Positions 21,807 through 33,237 of a DNA stretch of 64,000 nucleotides are shown piece after piece (the stretch's first letter is position 1; each line of letters opens with the position of its first letter). A model generated the notes under the pieces. It was not told the DNA's origin and did not search any database. It saw only the letters and a list, made by a program, of their open reading frames with translations. The position numbers were made by a program, and so were the translations under genes. Source of the DNA: Cercophora sp. LCS_1 (taxonomy: Eukaryota > Ascomycota > Sordariomycetes > Sordariales > Lasiosphaeriaceae); the NCBI GenBank assembly GCA_036250225.1, contig JAPZLL010000042.1, positions 124,001 to 188,000 on the forward strand, read 5' to 3'.

Positions 21807-23714
21807 GAGCGTCCTGGGTTGGGACAGGCGACGTCGACGGTGGCTCCAAACGCGGGGCCCGCAGGATCCGGCACTGACGGGAGCGATTCTAGCGAAGTTG
21901 GCTCCGCTCACCGTTCCCGCGATGCGACAGAGGGTCGCCCGAACGGAGGCAGCCCAGAGAACCATAGCGAGGCCTACGGGAACATCGGGGGCGATTTTTC
22001 TTTTCTTTTCTGGACGGATTAGAATTGCTGACTGCATCGTCGCATCGCGGATTTTTGTTCTCTTCCCGGCAGTCATTCGCGGGCCACCCGCGCTAGGGTC
22101 ATGTTGGTGCACCATGCGAGGATGCCATTGCCACTCTAGCTCGAAGGAGCAAGCAAAAACAGGACAGCCCCATGATGTCGTGGAGAGAGCCGAGGAGCAG
22201 CAAACACTTTGTCGTCTTTGCCTCTTCTCGCGACGGTGGAAGGGGCGGGCGCACTTTGCAGGGTTAGGGTTTATTGCTCGTGGCTTTGATTTCAACCCCT
22301 GCCGGCAACTTCCGTAGCACATCGAACACGGAGATGAGATTATGAGGCGAAATTCGCACCCAAATACTCTAAACAGTTTGCTGCGTACCCACGTTGTGTA
22401 AAGAATGAGTCCGACTCCTAACCCTGGCGCGACCATACAAATGTGTCGGACGCATTCTTCACACCGCGTGGTACCTATTCTGCCGCTGCCGCGGGGCTGC
22501 GTCTGGGGATCTGATCCGACCTGGTCGCTCCTGCCAGTCAAGTTGTTTTTGCCGCCGAAAAGTGGGTCTTGTTTCTTTACCGCCGCGACCTGCTCGCGGC
22601 GCCTGCTGATGCCCAATCACCTGGACCCCAGGTCTCCATCCCGAAACAACCCCACGGAAGCTTGACCGAGAGCAACATGAACGAAGATTTGCATCTGTGA
22701 GAGCCCAGATCCGCGTGGGTCGGGATGCTGTTTTCTTCACTGCCCTGCACGCCACGATGCATCATCCAGATTGTAGGTGACATTCTAATTCAGCAGCACC
22801 GGCCGTGTCCCCGCCCATTCCCTACGATGCTTGTGGATAATCCTCAGCACGTCGGGAACATCGACGCTGTTGATAGCCGCGGATTATACAAACGGTGACT
22901 CACGGGCAAGGGGCTTGGCTGAACTCTGGAGAGCTGCCTCCGACAGGTTGCTGTCGTCGCGACCAGACTCGGGAATCGCATCGCGGCGCGACAAGAGAGA
23001 CGTCAGTCTCAAGCGGGGTCACACGATGTTCATTCCGTGCAATGGCGGCGGAGACAGGGCGGGCGCATCAACTCTGCAAATGCCAAGAATATTATATCGG
23101 CTACAAGTCTACCGACGGAGCGCGTTTTGGCTGCCTCTTCAAGTGAAGTGGTGAAGCATGGGGGTTTGGTCAATCGCTTGTGCTGGGCCGGGCCTCGGGA
23201 GCGAACGACTGGCTGCGAAGCGCCGGCCGCTTCGCCGACCAGCGGCTACAGACCTCGTCAAAACGTCGCCCGATGGATTTCTTTGGCTCGAGGCCGCGGA
23301 ACAAAGAATGGAAACGTTTTATTTTGGGATCCCATTGTTTGGCGCGTGGTCATGTGGGGACCGCATCGCTTTTCGTCGCCTTTTATTGTGCGGCTGCCCG
23401 CACACCTTGCTATTGTCTCTATTGTTCCCTTATTCACGTCTCAACAATAGGCCTGCCCATTCATGCCGGGCGGTGCGTCACCTTTTCCTTTGACGCTCTT
23501 TCTTTTGTAGTCCAATTCTCTGTGCATTTTGCTTTTAATTCTTGTTTTCTCTTCGACTGTCGCTGGAGCATCAAGACTCCTTAATTCTAAGCAGTAATTC
23601 TCTTCCAACAAAAACCAGAGCTTCGACTTTCGTTTCGACACACAGCAAACACCAAAGCATTTCCTTACGACTTACGATCTTGGCTGGCACAAGACCACGA
23701 AAAAGTTACCCGCC
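21807..23714. other. intergenic, HET and PRM1 promoters
   Basis: About 1.9 kb between divergent genes. Open frames are present on both strands because of GC content, but none shows motifs or intron signals. The pyrimidine-rich stretch at about 23440-23660, followed by ACAAG..ACC context before 23715, looks like the PRM1 5' UTR. Confidence 0.5.
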
Positions 23715-25847
23715 ATGTCCTACTACGGCGAAAAGTCCCGGGGCATACCCCCTGTCCCTTCCTCCCTCAAGCCCACCTCGTGGCAGATGATCGACCTGCA
23801 AGACGACAACCCGCGCCAGGCCGACCCGAAGCTTCCCCAGCACTTTTACACAGATCCCAACATCACGCCCTACCTCGGCCTTCGCGCACGGCTCTCGCAG
23901 TTATGGTTCAACAAGTGGACGGTCCTCCTGATCCTAGTCTTGGTCCGGGTTCTCATCATGACGAGCGGTCTCAACACCAATCTCCAAGACGCAAAGGTCA
24001 AGGCGCTGGAGGCATGCACCAAGGTTGAGGATGTTGGCAGCGCAATGGCATCAATGCCTCATTACCTCTCGGCCGGTGTCAACTCTCTCGCCTCGGACGG
24101 CATCAACAAGACGGTCCGGGCCTTGTTCGAGGTGCTCAAGTTGCTCCTGAAGGGCATCAGCGAGCTCATCTTTTTCGTCCTCAACATTTACATTGGCACT
24201 ATCGTTTGCCTCATCACAGCCGTGGTCCGTGGTACCTTGGACGTGGGGAAGAAGGCGATCACGGAGGTAACCGATGTTATGAACAAGGGTATCGTGGAGA
24301 TCACCGACAGACTCGCTGAACGTCTGAAGGGTATCCAGGAAGAGGTCAACAACGGTAGGACCAGCGTGATTGGCCTTGTCGGAGGAGAAAAGCCACCCCC
24401 GGAAGTCAACGCCGATGACTTGATCAAGGACCTTAGGAATATCCGGATCGAGCCATCCAAGGTGCTGAACGGGCTTGACCAGCTGAGCAAGGCCATCGAG
24501 TTTGACAAACTCAAGAACCTCACCAAGAACGCCATTGAAATCCCCTTTGAGATCGTGGAGAAAGAGGTGGAGGCAAGACTCAATTTTTCCGTCGAGGCCA
24601 ACCTTTTCCCCTTGGCCGATAAACAGCAGCTCTCGTTCTGCTCCAGCAACTCGCGTCTCAATGACTTCTTCACCACGCTTTTCGAGATTGTTGCCAAGGC
24701 AAAGATTGGGTTTGCCGTCGCCATTCCCATTCTCGCCATCCTCGCCATGATCTTGATGGGCTGGGTCGAGATCCGCCGGTGGCGTAGGGAGAGGATGCGC
24801 GCCAAGATGTTCAACGACATGAAGCTCGATCCCACCGACATTGTCTACACTGCCTCCCGCCCCGTCACCTCTGGCATTGGCTTCAAGATTGCGAACTGGT
24901 TCCCGGCCGGCTCCAAGAAACAGATCTGGGCCCGATGGGCAGTTGCCTACGGTACCTCAACACCCGCTCTCTTCGTGGCCGCCCTCGCCCTCGCCGGTCT
25001 TTTCTCCTGTTTCTGCCAATGGATCATGCTCCGCGCTATCGAGAAGGAGGCACCTGCACTTGCCAACCAGGTGGGCGACTTTGCCGGCGACGTCGTGGGC
25101 ACCCTGCAGCAGGTCTCGACTGACTGGTCTAACGACGCCAACGACGTCATCAAAGGCTTGCAGGGCACCATCAACAACGACCTCCTCGGATGGGTCAACA
25201 AGACCACCGACGGAGTTCAGGACATGCTCACTCGGTTCGACAAAGAGATCGACGAGCATGTCACCGGACTCTTCAACAACACGATTTTGTTCAACACAGC
25301 AAAAGAGGTCGTCGATTGCCTCATTGGCAACAAGATTGACACGGTCCGCAGTGGCATCGAATTCCTGAGGACGCATGCCAAGGTCTCCTTCCCTCTGTTG
25401 CCCGACAATGTCTTTTCCCAGGGCGCCAACAGTAGCGTTCAGGGTGACAGCGAGTTGACGAGCTTCCTTGCCTCCCCGGCATCTGTCACTACTGATGAGA
25501 TTACTGGGGCAGTGCAAAAGGTCATCAACATGCTCACCAACGGCATCATCACCGAGGCGCTCATCTCCCTTGGCCTGTTCCTAGTCTGGGTCATTGTGGT
25601 CCTGATCGGCGTCGTCCGCTCGCTTGCCGGCATGGCGGGCCCCGACAGGACAAGGGCCGAAGGTGGTGATCAGTTTGGGTCGCAGCGCCAGAAGGATCTC
25701 GAGCCCGCCGACAACTTGGGCGCCGCACCGGCTTACGAAGAGGTCGTTTACACGGGCAACGTGCCGAGGGGCAAGACGGGTCTCGCGAGATACCCGAGCC
25801 ACGCTCGCAAGAGCAGCTACCCCGAGGTAGAGGACACGAGCCGATAG
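23715..25847 (+). CDS. prm1: plasma membrane fusion protein PRM1
   Basis: One intronless frame of 710 residues, close to the usual family length. PRM1 helps plasma membranes merge during cell fusion in mating and, in filamentous fungi, vegetative anastomosis. Visible features are the N-terminal TDPNITPYLGLRARLSQLW before the first membrane helix (WTVLLILVLVRVLIM), paired helices near 140-175, a long polar loop with N-glycosylation sites, a helix at about 330 (VAIPILAILAMILMGW) followed by basic RRWRRERMR, another at about 415 (ALFVAALALAGLF), and a last helix near 620 (ALISLGLFLVWVIVVLIGVV) with a charged tail. The multispanning layout and Cys-bearing ectodomains agree with the family. Start chosen at the first ATG, with the conserved MSYYGEK-like opening. 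Confidence 0.93.
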   Translation: MSYYGEKSRGIPPVPSSLKPTSWQMIDLQDDNPRQADPKLPQHFYTDPNITPYLGLRARLSQLWFNKWTVLLILVLVRVLIMTSGLNTNLQDAKVKALEACTKVEDVGSAMASMPHYLSAGVNSLASDGINKTVRALFEVLKLLLKGISELIFFVLNIYIGTIVCLITAVVRGTLDVGKKAITEVTDVMNKGIVEITDRLAERLKGIQEEVNNGRTSVIGLVGGEKPPPEVNADDLIKDLRNIRIEPSKVLNGLDQLSKAIEFDKLKNLTKNAIEIPFEIVEKEVEARLNFSVEANLFPLADKQQLSFCSSNSRLNDFFTTLFEIVAKAKIGFAVAIPILAILAMILMGWVEIRRWRRERMRAKMFNDMKLDPTDIVYTASRPVTSGIGFKIANWFPAGSKKQIWARWAVAYGTSTPALFVAALALAGLFSCFCQWIMLRAIEKEAPALANQVGDFAGDVVGTLQQVSTDWSNDANDVIKGLQGTINNDLLGWVNKTTDGVQDMLTRFDKEIDEHVTGLFNNTILFNTAKEVVDCLIGNKIDTVRSGIEFLRTHAKVSFPLLPDNVFSQGANSSVQGDSELTSFLASPASVTTDEITGAVQKVINMLTNGIITEALISLGLFLVWVIVVLIGVVRSLAGMAGPDRTRAEGGDQFGSQRQKDLEPADNLGAAPAYEEVVYTGNVPRGKTGLARYPSHARKSSYPEVEDTSR

Positions 25848-26623
25848 GAGAGTTCTGTCCGCCCGCCACCACTGTACTCGCCAGTCTGAGCTTTTGCGAC
25901 AACTACCATGGCTTGGATAGGCTGCACTGGAATTGAGCCAGAACTGAAATCGAAATTTTCGTTTCTTCTTTTCTTTTCTCGTTTGCATGGTTGGGGCGTT
26001 TGGGAGTGGGTGGCATGGTATTGCGTCTGACAACGGCTCGACGCCGGGTTGCATGGCATGGGCATGTTAAACAGCATTCAGCGAATGGTTCCGGTTCGTG
26101 ACGCATTGTTTGGTGTTTTGGCGGTGACTGTGTGCCCTGGGGGCAAACTCTGGTGGTTTGTCGCCCCTTCTCCGGGGGGATGCTACGGCAATACCTAATG
26201 CTGGTGAGCTCGGTGCGATAGATAAATACAACAAAATAGTAATCCGTCAAGGACACAATTGAAGTGGCCAAAGGTGAACGAAGACAAAGTGACAATGTTT
26301 TCTTGTCGGAAACTCCAGGAAGGGATGCGCCGCCGACAGAAGTGCCTTGAAGATGCCAAGATAATCACGAGCGCCCCATTGGGAATCTCCGCCACCCAAA
26401 TTGTCACGGAGGGGCCGTGATCGGCAGGGTGGCGGGCGGCGGGATGCGCTGCGGGGTCCCCAAACTGGGTGACTCAAAAACACACACGTTGGGCCTTGGA
26501 CCTCTGGCACAAAGACCGCCTCCTCGACCAATTTTCTCCCTGTTACGCACATCTTTGCGCAACAGGATCCTCAAAACCCTCCAATTGGACTCCAATTGAC
26601 CGCTTCAAGTCGAGGATCTCATC
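25848..26623. other. intergenic, PRM1 3' side and TRP5 promoter
   Basis: Contains the PRM1 3' UTR and the promoter of the tryptophan synthase gene. A TGACTCA palindrome (the core Gcn4/CPC1-type site) occurs at about 26470 (gggtgactcaaaa), roughly 155 bp before the TRP5 ATG. It would fit cross-pathway amino-acid control, as is known for this gene in other fungi. Confidence 0.55.
26469..26475 (+). promoter_or_regulatory. Gcn4/CPC1-type TGACTCA site upstream of TRP5
   Basis: A perfect TGACTCA lies about 150 bp upstream of the tryptophan synthase start. This is the consensus for the bZIP regulator of general amino-acid control. Placement and gene function agree; binding itself is inferred. Coordinates may be off by one or two bases. 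Confidence 0.6.
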
Positions 26624-29030
26624 ATGGAGGCGCTCAAGCAGACTTTCCAGCGCTGCAAGGCCCAGAATCGGGTATGACCCCGCCATTCCACGCCGGCTGC
26701 CGTTGGGCGCAACGAGGCGCCGTTCAGCAGACGGGCGGAACGTCGCACACCAGCTAACGTTTGACAGTCTGCCCTTGTCACGTATGTCACTGCCGGTTTC
26801 CCTACGGCTGAGGGCACGCCCGATGTGCTCCTGGGCATGGAGGCGGGCGGCGCCGGTGAGTTTTGCGCTGCTCTGCGCGGGGCTTGGCGGTGGGCTAATT
26901 TTCTCTTGCAACAGACATCATCGAGCTCGGCGTTCCGTTCACTGATCCCATTGCCGACGGCCCTACTATCCAGACATCGAACACTGTAAGACAGAAAGCT
27001 CAGGGGCCCTTGTATCGAAGCTGACAGCCCTCCTCACAGGTTGCGCTGAAGAATGGAGTCACGATCGAGTTGACGCTGCAGATGGTGCGCGAGTCGCGCA
27101 AGCGGGGGCTCAAGGCGCCCATCCTGCTGATGGGCTACTACAACCCGCTTCTCAGCTACGGCGAAGAGCGTCTGATCAACGACTGCAAGGAGGCCGGCGT
27201 CAATGGCTTCATCATCGTCGACCTCCCGCCTGAGGAGGCCGTCTCGTTCCGCAGACTCTGCTCCAGCGGCGGGTAAGTACTTGTTTCTTTGTCTCTATTC
27301 AGGACAGCTTTCTAACAATGGCCTTTGACAGCTTGTCCTACGTCCCCCTGATTGCGCCCGCCACCTCCGATACCCGAATGCGCCTGCTCTGCCAGCTCGC
27401 CGACTCGTTCATCTACGTTGTCTCCCGCCAGGGCGTCACCGGCGCCCTCGGCACCCTCAATGCCAACCTCCCCGAGCTTCTTGCCCGCGTCAAGAAGTAC
27501 AGCGGTGACAAGCCGGCGGCTGTCGGATTCGGCGTCAGCACCCGCGACCACTTCGTCTCGGTTGCTCAGATTGCCGATGGTGTGGTCGTCGGTAGCATGA
27601 TTGTCACGACGCTCCAGAACGCCGCCAAGGGCGAGGAGTCCCAGGCCGTCAAGGAGTTCTGCGCTTACCTCTGCGGGCGCACCACCTCCCCTGAGGAGGA
27701 TGCTACCCGCGAGGTGGGCATCATCGAGGCTGTCTCGGTTGCCCGGGAGCCCAACGGCGAGGTCTCTGTCGACGAGGTTGTCCGCAACACCGATGAGCTC
27801 GTTAAGCAGTTGGCGGCGCTCCATGGCAAGATCCCGGAGCGCTTCGGTGAGTTCGGTGGGCAGTACGTTCCCGAGTCGCTCATGGACTGCCTTTCCGAGC
27901 TCGAGGAGGGCTTCAACCAGATCAAGGACGACCCGGCGTTCTGGGAGGAATACCGCTCCTACTACCCCTGGATGGGACGCCCCGGCCACCTCCACAAGGC
28001 CGAGCGCCTGACCGAGTATGCCGGCGGCGCCAACATCTGGCTCAAGAGAGAAGACTTGAACCACACCGGTTCTCACAAGATCAACAACGCCCTCGGCCAG
28101 CTTCTCCTGGCAAGGAGGCTCGGGAAAACCAAAATCATTGCTGAGACGGGTGCCGGCCAGCATGGAGTCGCGACAGCCACTGTCTGCGCCAAGTTTGGCA
28201 TGGAGTGCACCGTCTACATGGGCGCTGAAGATGTCCGCCGACAGGCGCTTAACGTCTTCCGCATGAAGCTTCTCGGCGCCAAGGTGGTTGCCGTTGAGGC
28301 CGGCAGCCGCACCCTCCGTGACGCCGTCAACGAGGCTCTCCGCGCCTGGGTCGTCAACCTTGAGGATACCCACTACATCATTGGCTCTGCCATCGGGCCT
28401 CACCCCTTCCCGACCATTGTACGAACCTTCCAGTCCGTCATTGGCAACGAGACGAAGGCGCAGATGCTTGAGAAGCGTGGCAAGCTCCCCGATGCGGTTG
28501 TCGCCTGCGTTGGTGGTGGCAGCAACGCCGTCGGCATGTTCTACCCCTTCAGCAACGACCCCAGCGTCAAGCTGCTCGGTGTTGAGGCCGGTGGCGAGGG
28601 TGTTGACACGCCCCGCCACAGCGCCACGCTCACGGCTGGCACCAAGGGTGTGTTGCACGGCGTGCGGACGTATATCCTGCAGAACGAGCACGGCCAGATC
28701 GACGATACCCACTCTATCTCGGCTGGTCTTGACTACCCCGGTGTCGGGCCCGAGTTGTCCAACTGGAAGGACACTGAGCGTGCCAAGTTCGTTGCCGCGA
28801 CTGACGCCCAGGCCTTCATTGGCTTCCGGTTGATGAGTCAGTTGGAGGGTATCATTCCTGCGCTTGAGTCCTCGCACGGTATCTACGGCGCCATTGAGTT
28901 GGCTAAGACGATGAAGAAAGATGAGGATATTGTCATCTGCCTCAGTGGTCGTGGTGACAAGGATGTGCAGAGCGTTGCCGATGAGCTGCCCAAGTTGGGC
29001 CCTGAGATTGGCTGGGATTTGCGCTTCTAG
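26624..29030 (+). CDS. trp5: bifunctional tryptophan synthase (alpha-beta fusion)
   Basis: Five exons (26624-26671, 26768-26855, 26915-26985, 27040-27272, 27332-29030) give 712 residues in frame. The N-terminal TrpA-like part shows [31 protein letters not shown] with the catalytic Glu, and [12 protein letters not shown]. The TrpB-like part begins near [18 protein letters not shown] and has the PLP lysine motif [13 protein letters not shown], the ammonia/serine site ETGAGQHG and the phosphate loop GGGSNAVG. Order alpha then beta is the fungal arrangement that channels indole inside one polypeptide. It converts indole-glycerol phosphate and serine into tryptophan in the cytosol. A Gcn4-type site lies upstream. 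Neurospora calls the gene trp-3. Confidence 0.96.
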
Positions 29031-29352
29031 AGGATAGACGATAGGAGGCAGAGGTGGAATTTGAGTGGCAAACTTCGATTCGTGTCCATCATGTTGGACC
29101 AGATTTCCCGTAGCTCTACTGCCGTGATATCACTCCGGCGAGATATAGAGAATTAGACTGTTCAGGCACCATTCCGTCTATGATGTGTACAGAGTATGAT
29201 ACAGTTCTTCCATCGCCCTCCTGAACCAAGCCATTAGCCTCATTCAGACAGCCATCTGCATGCCTGGTCGCTTAAGACATGTCATCGACAATCCCATAGT
29301 CTGAGGCGTTTGAACTTAATCTTCGAAACTCGTAGTTCGTTGGTATCAAGAC

Positions 29353-30039
29353 TCAAGCCTTGACCTTGGGCTCCTCCCTCATGAAGCCCTCATCACCCAG
29401 CGCAATTTCCTCCTCCCGTTCCACAAGCCCGTCCACCTCCCTGACAACAGCCTCTCCCTCCTCCACACTCCCAACCAGCCCCCCGCTCATCTCAGCCACA
29501 TCCTCCTTCGGCGGTAACCCCAGTCTCTCCCTCTCCAACCGCATCTCCTCCTTCACTTTGTCACTTTGCATAACCCTCCACCGTAGCTTCCACCCCCAAG
29601 GCCCCAGCTCCCTAAGTCTGGCACTCTTGATCCCCAGCAGATAGTTATCCAACCCACCCACTTTGTCGATTGTCCTAAGCACTCTCGTCGTGACTCGAGT
29701 TCGCACATAGACGCCAAGCGCAACAGACCACAGCCGCTTGTGGTGCACGTTCGGCCGCCACGCGCGGCGGGTTTTGATCTCGTTCTTGTCCGAGACTTTG
29801 TTTCCGAACCGAATGCAAGCTGAGCCATACAGACCAGTGTTCGATTGGTGGTAGACTTGGCGCGGCCCGAGGGGGTAGGGCGGGATGTGCGGTTGGTTTG
29901 CGGTGACGGAGGGGATGGGTAGGTCGGAATTGGGGACAGGGGGTTGCCGGTAGAATGGAGAGGGTGTCGTTGAGAAGAGTCGGAGGGACCCTGGGAGGGT
30001 TGGTTTGAGGGCGCCGAGGCGCGCTGTCGGGGGGCGCAT
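29353..30039 (-). CDS. mitochondrial large-subunit ribosomal protein bL28m
   Basis: Single exon. I prefer the start at 30039 (MRPPTARLGALKPTLPGSLR), because it begins a basic, Ser/Arg-rich targeting presequence ending in LRLFSTTP. An ATG at 30153 would add a less presequence-like extension. The bL28 core is clear: YHQSNTGLYGSACIRFGNKV, then KTRRAWRPNVHHKRLWS, VRTRVTTRVLRTIDKVGGLD and ELGPWGWKLRWRVM. The C-terminal tail is acidic. The family is the fungal counterpart of yeast Mrpl24, an rRNA-binding component of the mitoribosome. It shares a 204-bp divergent promoter with the gene at 30244. Confidence 0.92.
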   Translation of the reverse strand: MRPPTARLGALKPTLPGSLRLFSTTPSPFYRQPPVPNSDLPIPSVTANQPHIPPYPLGPRQVYHQSNTGLYGSACIRFGNKVSDKNEIKTRRAWRPNVHHKRLWSVALGVYVRTRVTTRVLRTIDKVGGLDNYLLGIKSARLRELGPWGWKLRWRVMQSDKVKEEMRLERERLGLPPKEDVAEMSGGLVGSVEEGEAVVREVDGLVEREEEIALGDEGFMREEPKVKA

Positions 30040-30243
30040 TTTGATTGTGGGTATGCCGCCGCTGTGGTGGTCACCCTGTGCTGAAGCCGTGGTAGTGATG
30101 GGATGCGGCCGAAATTTTGGGACGGGCCGGCTTGAGCCTGCCAATTGGGTCACGTGCTTTCGTGGGGCTGGTCGTGGCGGGGAGCTTTGACGCGTGCCGA
30201 GCTGCGGTCGTCGCCAAGGAATTGTCGGTCTGCCATTGTCACG

Positions 30244-31304
30244 ATGCTACCCCCGGTTGAGGACGCCGTTCTGCAGGGTAATCCCGAGTTTGCGGCGTTG
30301 TATAGCACACTGTCAACGGTGATTCTCAATCCCGATGGGTCAACCAAGAATGATCCAGCGGCGAAGGAGCGCGCTGCCGTGCGAGAGGTTCGTTGGTCTC
30401 TCCCCGCAGACGACATAGCTGACAACGCCAGGAACTTGATGCCCACCGATTGACGTCAGCAAAGAACGGCTTGTTGCTAAATGCGATAGCGACAGCCGTA
30501 CCGTCAGACAAACCACCCCCAAACCGACGGGCAAAACAACCGATACTCGCGACCAAAACCGAGCAACTCCCGCCCGATCTCCTCGACCTCCTGCTTCTCC
30601 TCCCGCCCCTCTTAGCCTCAGATACCCTAATCGACCCCCTTCTCCTGAACACGCCGCCAATATACAATCTTCCGACTCTACTTCCCGCCCTCTCAACCCT
30701 CCTCTCCACGACCCTCCACCAACAAGCCGTCCACCTGGCGCGCATCGCCAGCCCAACAACAAACCCCTCCTTCATCCACCGAACGATCCCCTCCCTCCCG
30801 TCCTACCAAACCACCCTCACCACCTCTCTAGCTAACACCAAACTCGCCCTGACAAACACCCGTCTCTCAACAACAACAAAACTAACCCACCTCCTTGCGC
30901 GACACACCCACGCTCTGGTAGCACTCATCCGCATCCTGGAGTCAAAACACGGCGCCATAGCCCGTTCATTGGAACTCAACTCATCTCTGTTATCACTCGA
31001 AGCGGAGAAGCAGCGGATTGAAGTGCAGAACGCAATGACGAGCGTGAGGCGGGAGTTGTACAGCGACGAAATTGTGCGTGCCCTGGGGAATTACGAGCGG
31101 CATTTGAAAGATGCAAAGGGACGGGTGGGCGAGGGGATACGGATGGCGCGGCGGGAACTAGAGGGGTATGGAGTTGGTGAGGAACGGGGATTGAAGAGGG
31201 TGGGCAAGGAGGAGACAATGAGGGAGATGGCGAAGGTTTGGCGGGAGATGGGCGAGCGGATTGAGGAGGTTAGGGGCGATTTGGAGCGGTTGGGTAGTGC
31301 ATGA
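30244..31304 (+). CDS. uncharacterised helical protein
   Basis: Two exons (30244-30387 and 30432-31304) join in phase 0. The acceptor is GCCAG at 30431, chosen because it gives an even EELDAHRLTSAKNGLLLNAI; the nearby GTCAG acceptor breaks the frame. The product is 338 residues. It starts MLPPVEDAVLQGNPEFAALY and has a Pro/Leu-rich middle (LLDLLLLLPPLL). The second half is almost all helix with heptad-like charged repeats (LESKHGAIARSLELNSSLLS, EAEKQRIEVQNAM..RRELYSDEIVRAL), as in coiled-coil subunits of structural complexes. I do not recognise the family. Conserved-looking organisation and the shared promoter with bL28m argue that it is a real gene. Confidence 0.8.
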
Positions 31305-31709
31305 CCTGTGGTAGCTAGCTGGGAGTTGGAACACAGACTTGGTGACAGATGAAATGTCATGCTGCTTTGATGGCTTAGTTTGGGGTGGCTTGAAGATTTG
31401 AAGCAGGCATTATCATGCTGGCGGCCAAATTCGAGCAATTGAGATGATAGGATTAAATACTGAGATTGTAGTCGGGCCTGAATGAAACTCTGAGGCCTGG
31501 CTTGAGCAGACATACAACAATCACGATGCTCGACCGCACCCACAAAACGCCAATGGTACTGTGTCTTCTGAGGTGATTATGTGGGCTATTCTACAATACA
31601 TGGCGTCCTGTCTATCTTGCCGCTCATGATACCGGATGCGATGCAGATCAAGTCACAAGTTGCCCTCCACCTCTATCCTAACCCCCTTTTGTCTACCCAC
31701 TATGACACA
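31305..31709. other. intergenic, convergent 3' ends
   Basis: Between two convergent stops. No coding frame or repeat of note. Confidence 0.5.
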
Positions 31710-33237
31710 CTAACCCTTAACCTTGAAGATGGCCTCGGCCAGACGCCCGACGTTCTCGCTGGTAATGCCAGCAACCGAGATACGGCCGTCACGAGTGGCA
31801 TACACGCTGAACTCCTTGGCCAGCCTGTCCATCTCCTCGGGCGAGAGGCCAGTGTAGGCAAACATGCCGATCTGGCTGGTGATGTGGCTCCAGTCGCGCT
31901 TAGACCCAAGCTTCTCGAGGTTGTCCTTCAGAAGGGCACGCATCGTGATGATGCGGTCGGCCATCTCCTTGACCTCAACAAGCCATTCCTCGTAGAGCTC
32001 GGGGGTGTTGAGGATCTCGGCGGCAATGCGGGCGCCGTGGATGGGAGGGTTGGAGTACAGGGGACGGACGAGGATCTTCACCTGCGAGTCGACACGCTTG
32101 GCCTCAGCGGCGTCAGCGCAGACAAGCGAGAAGGCACCGATACGCTCGCCGTAGAGACCCATGTTCTTGGCAAACGACTGCGCGAGCGCAATGTTGTGGC
32201 CCTTCTCGACAAAGTAGCGCACGGCAAAGGCATCACGGTCGACGCTGCCGCTGGCAAAGCCCTGGTAGGCCATGTCGAAGAAGGAAAAGTGTCCCTTGGC
32301 CTTGACAGCCGCCTCAATCTCCTTCCATTGCTCAGGGGTCGGGTCGACACCGGTAGGGTTGTGTGCGCAGGCGTGCCAGAGGAAGATGCTGCCCTCGGGT
32401 GCAGCCTTGACGTCGCGGATCAGACCCTCAAAGTCGAGCGCAATGGTCTCCTTGTTGTAGTAGGCGTAGGTCTCAACCGAGAGACCAGAGTCCTTGAAGA
32501 CAGCGGCGTGGTTGGCCCATGATGGCTGGGGCACGTAGATCTTCTTGGCCCCGGGGAAGTGGCGGGCAAGGAACGCACCACCAATGCGCAGGGCACCGGT
32601 GCCCGAGATGGACTGGGTGATGGCCAGACGGCCGAGGGCCGACGAGTCCTTGCCGTAGGCGAGAACAGCCGCCGACTTAGTGAACTCGGGCACACCGGTA
32701 ATGCCGGCGTACTCCTTGTTGAGGCGCGACGCAATCACCTTCTCTTCGGCCTTGCGCACCGACGGCAGCACATAGGGCTTGCCGGCGTCATCGCGGTAGG
32801 CACCGACACCTGGGGGCGGGAGCACGAGTCAGTGGGACGAGGGGGCTCGGGGCGGGGTAGAAGTCGGACGAACCGAGGTTGATCTTCTTGTCGAACGAGT
32901 CGGCCTTAAAAGCTTCCGTGATACCTGTGCGAGGCAATTGTTAGTCGGTGTGCGACGGCGCCGATGACGGAGCAGTTTGGCAAACATACCGAGGATGGCC
33001 TGTTGGTTGCGACAACAGCCTGTGGTCAGCAATTGAGTCGTCGCAAATGGTCTGTGGGAGCACCTACGTCCTGCAAGAGCACGTTTGTCAGTCCAAGACG
33101 CCACAGTAGCAAGGTTCTGGGGAGCGCACAGGAGGACCCTGGGGCACGTTGGCCCAGGTCGAGGCACTGCGCACAACGGCGATGTGCTGGCGCGCGGTGG
33201 CGGCGCGCCGTGAGGCAAGGCGGAGGGACGACAGCAT
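31710..33237 (-). CDS. mitochondrial aspartate aminotransferase
   Basis: Five exons: 33237-33130, a 3-nt exon 33070-33068, a 10-nt exon 32999-32990, 32924-32874 and 32809-31710. They close at 423 residues. The first 27 residues ([20 protein letters not shown]..) are a mitochondrial presequence. The mature enzyme begins near [10 protein letters not shown] and continues [15 protein letters not shown]-fold motifs include NPTGVDPT, the Tyr/Asp site [12 protein letters not shown], the PLP lysine [14 protein letters not shown] and the substrate-binding Arg region near the C terminus. It interconverts aspartate and oxoglutarate with oxaloacetate and glutamate in the malate-aspartate shuttle. The two micro-exons are needed to keep the near-invariant GPPDAILG sequence. 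Confidence 0.93.

Noticed and set aside
21807..22616. Upstream extension of the HET gene on the minus strand
   Set aside because: The open frame continues to 22616, but the extension is basic and low in motif content, while MENEHALQ at 21806 is followed at once by HET-protein-like Cys motifs.
27312..28877. 521-residue open frame antisense to the tryptophan synthase gene
   Set aside because: It mirrors a GC-rich, strongly codon-biased gene; such shadows arise because the third-position C/G of the real gene avoids stops on the opposite strand. It has no motif or splice signals of its own.
31581..32522. 313-residue frame antisense to aspartate aminotransferase
   Set aside because: Same shadow effect; composition rich in Val/Gly/Leu/Asp with no family pattern.
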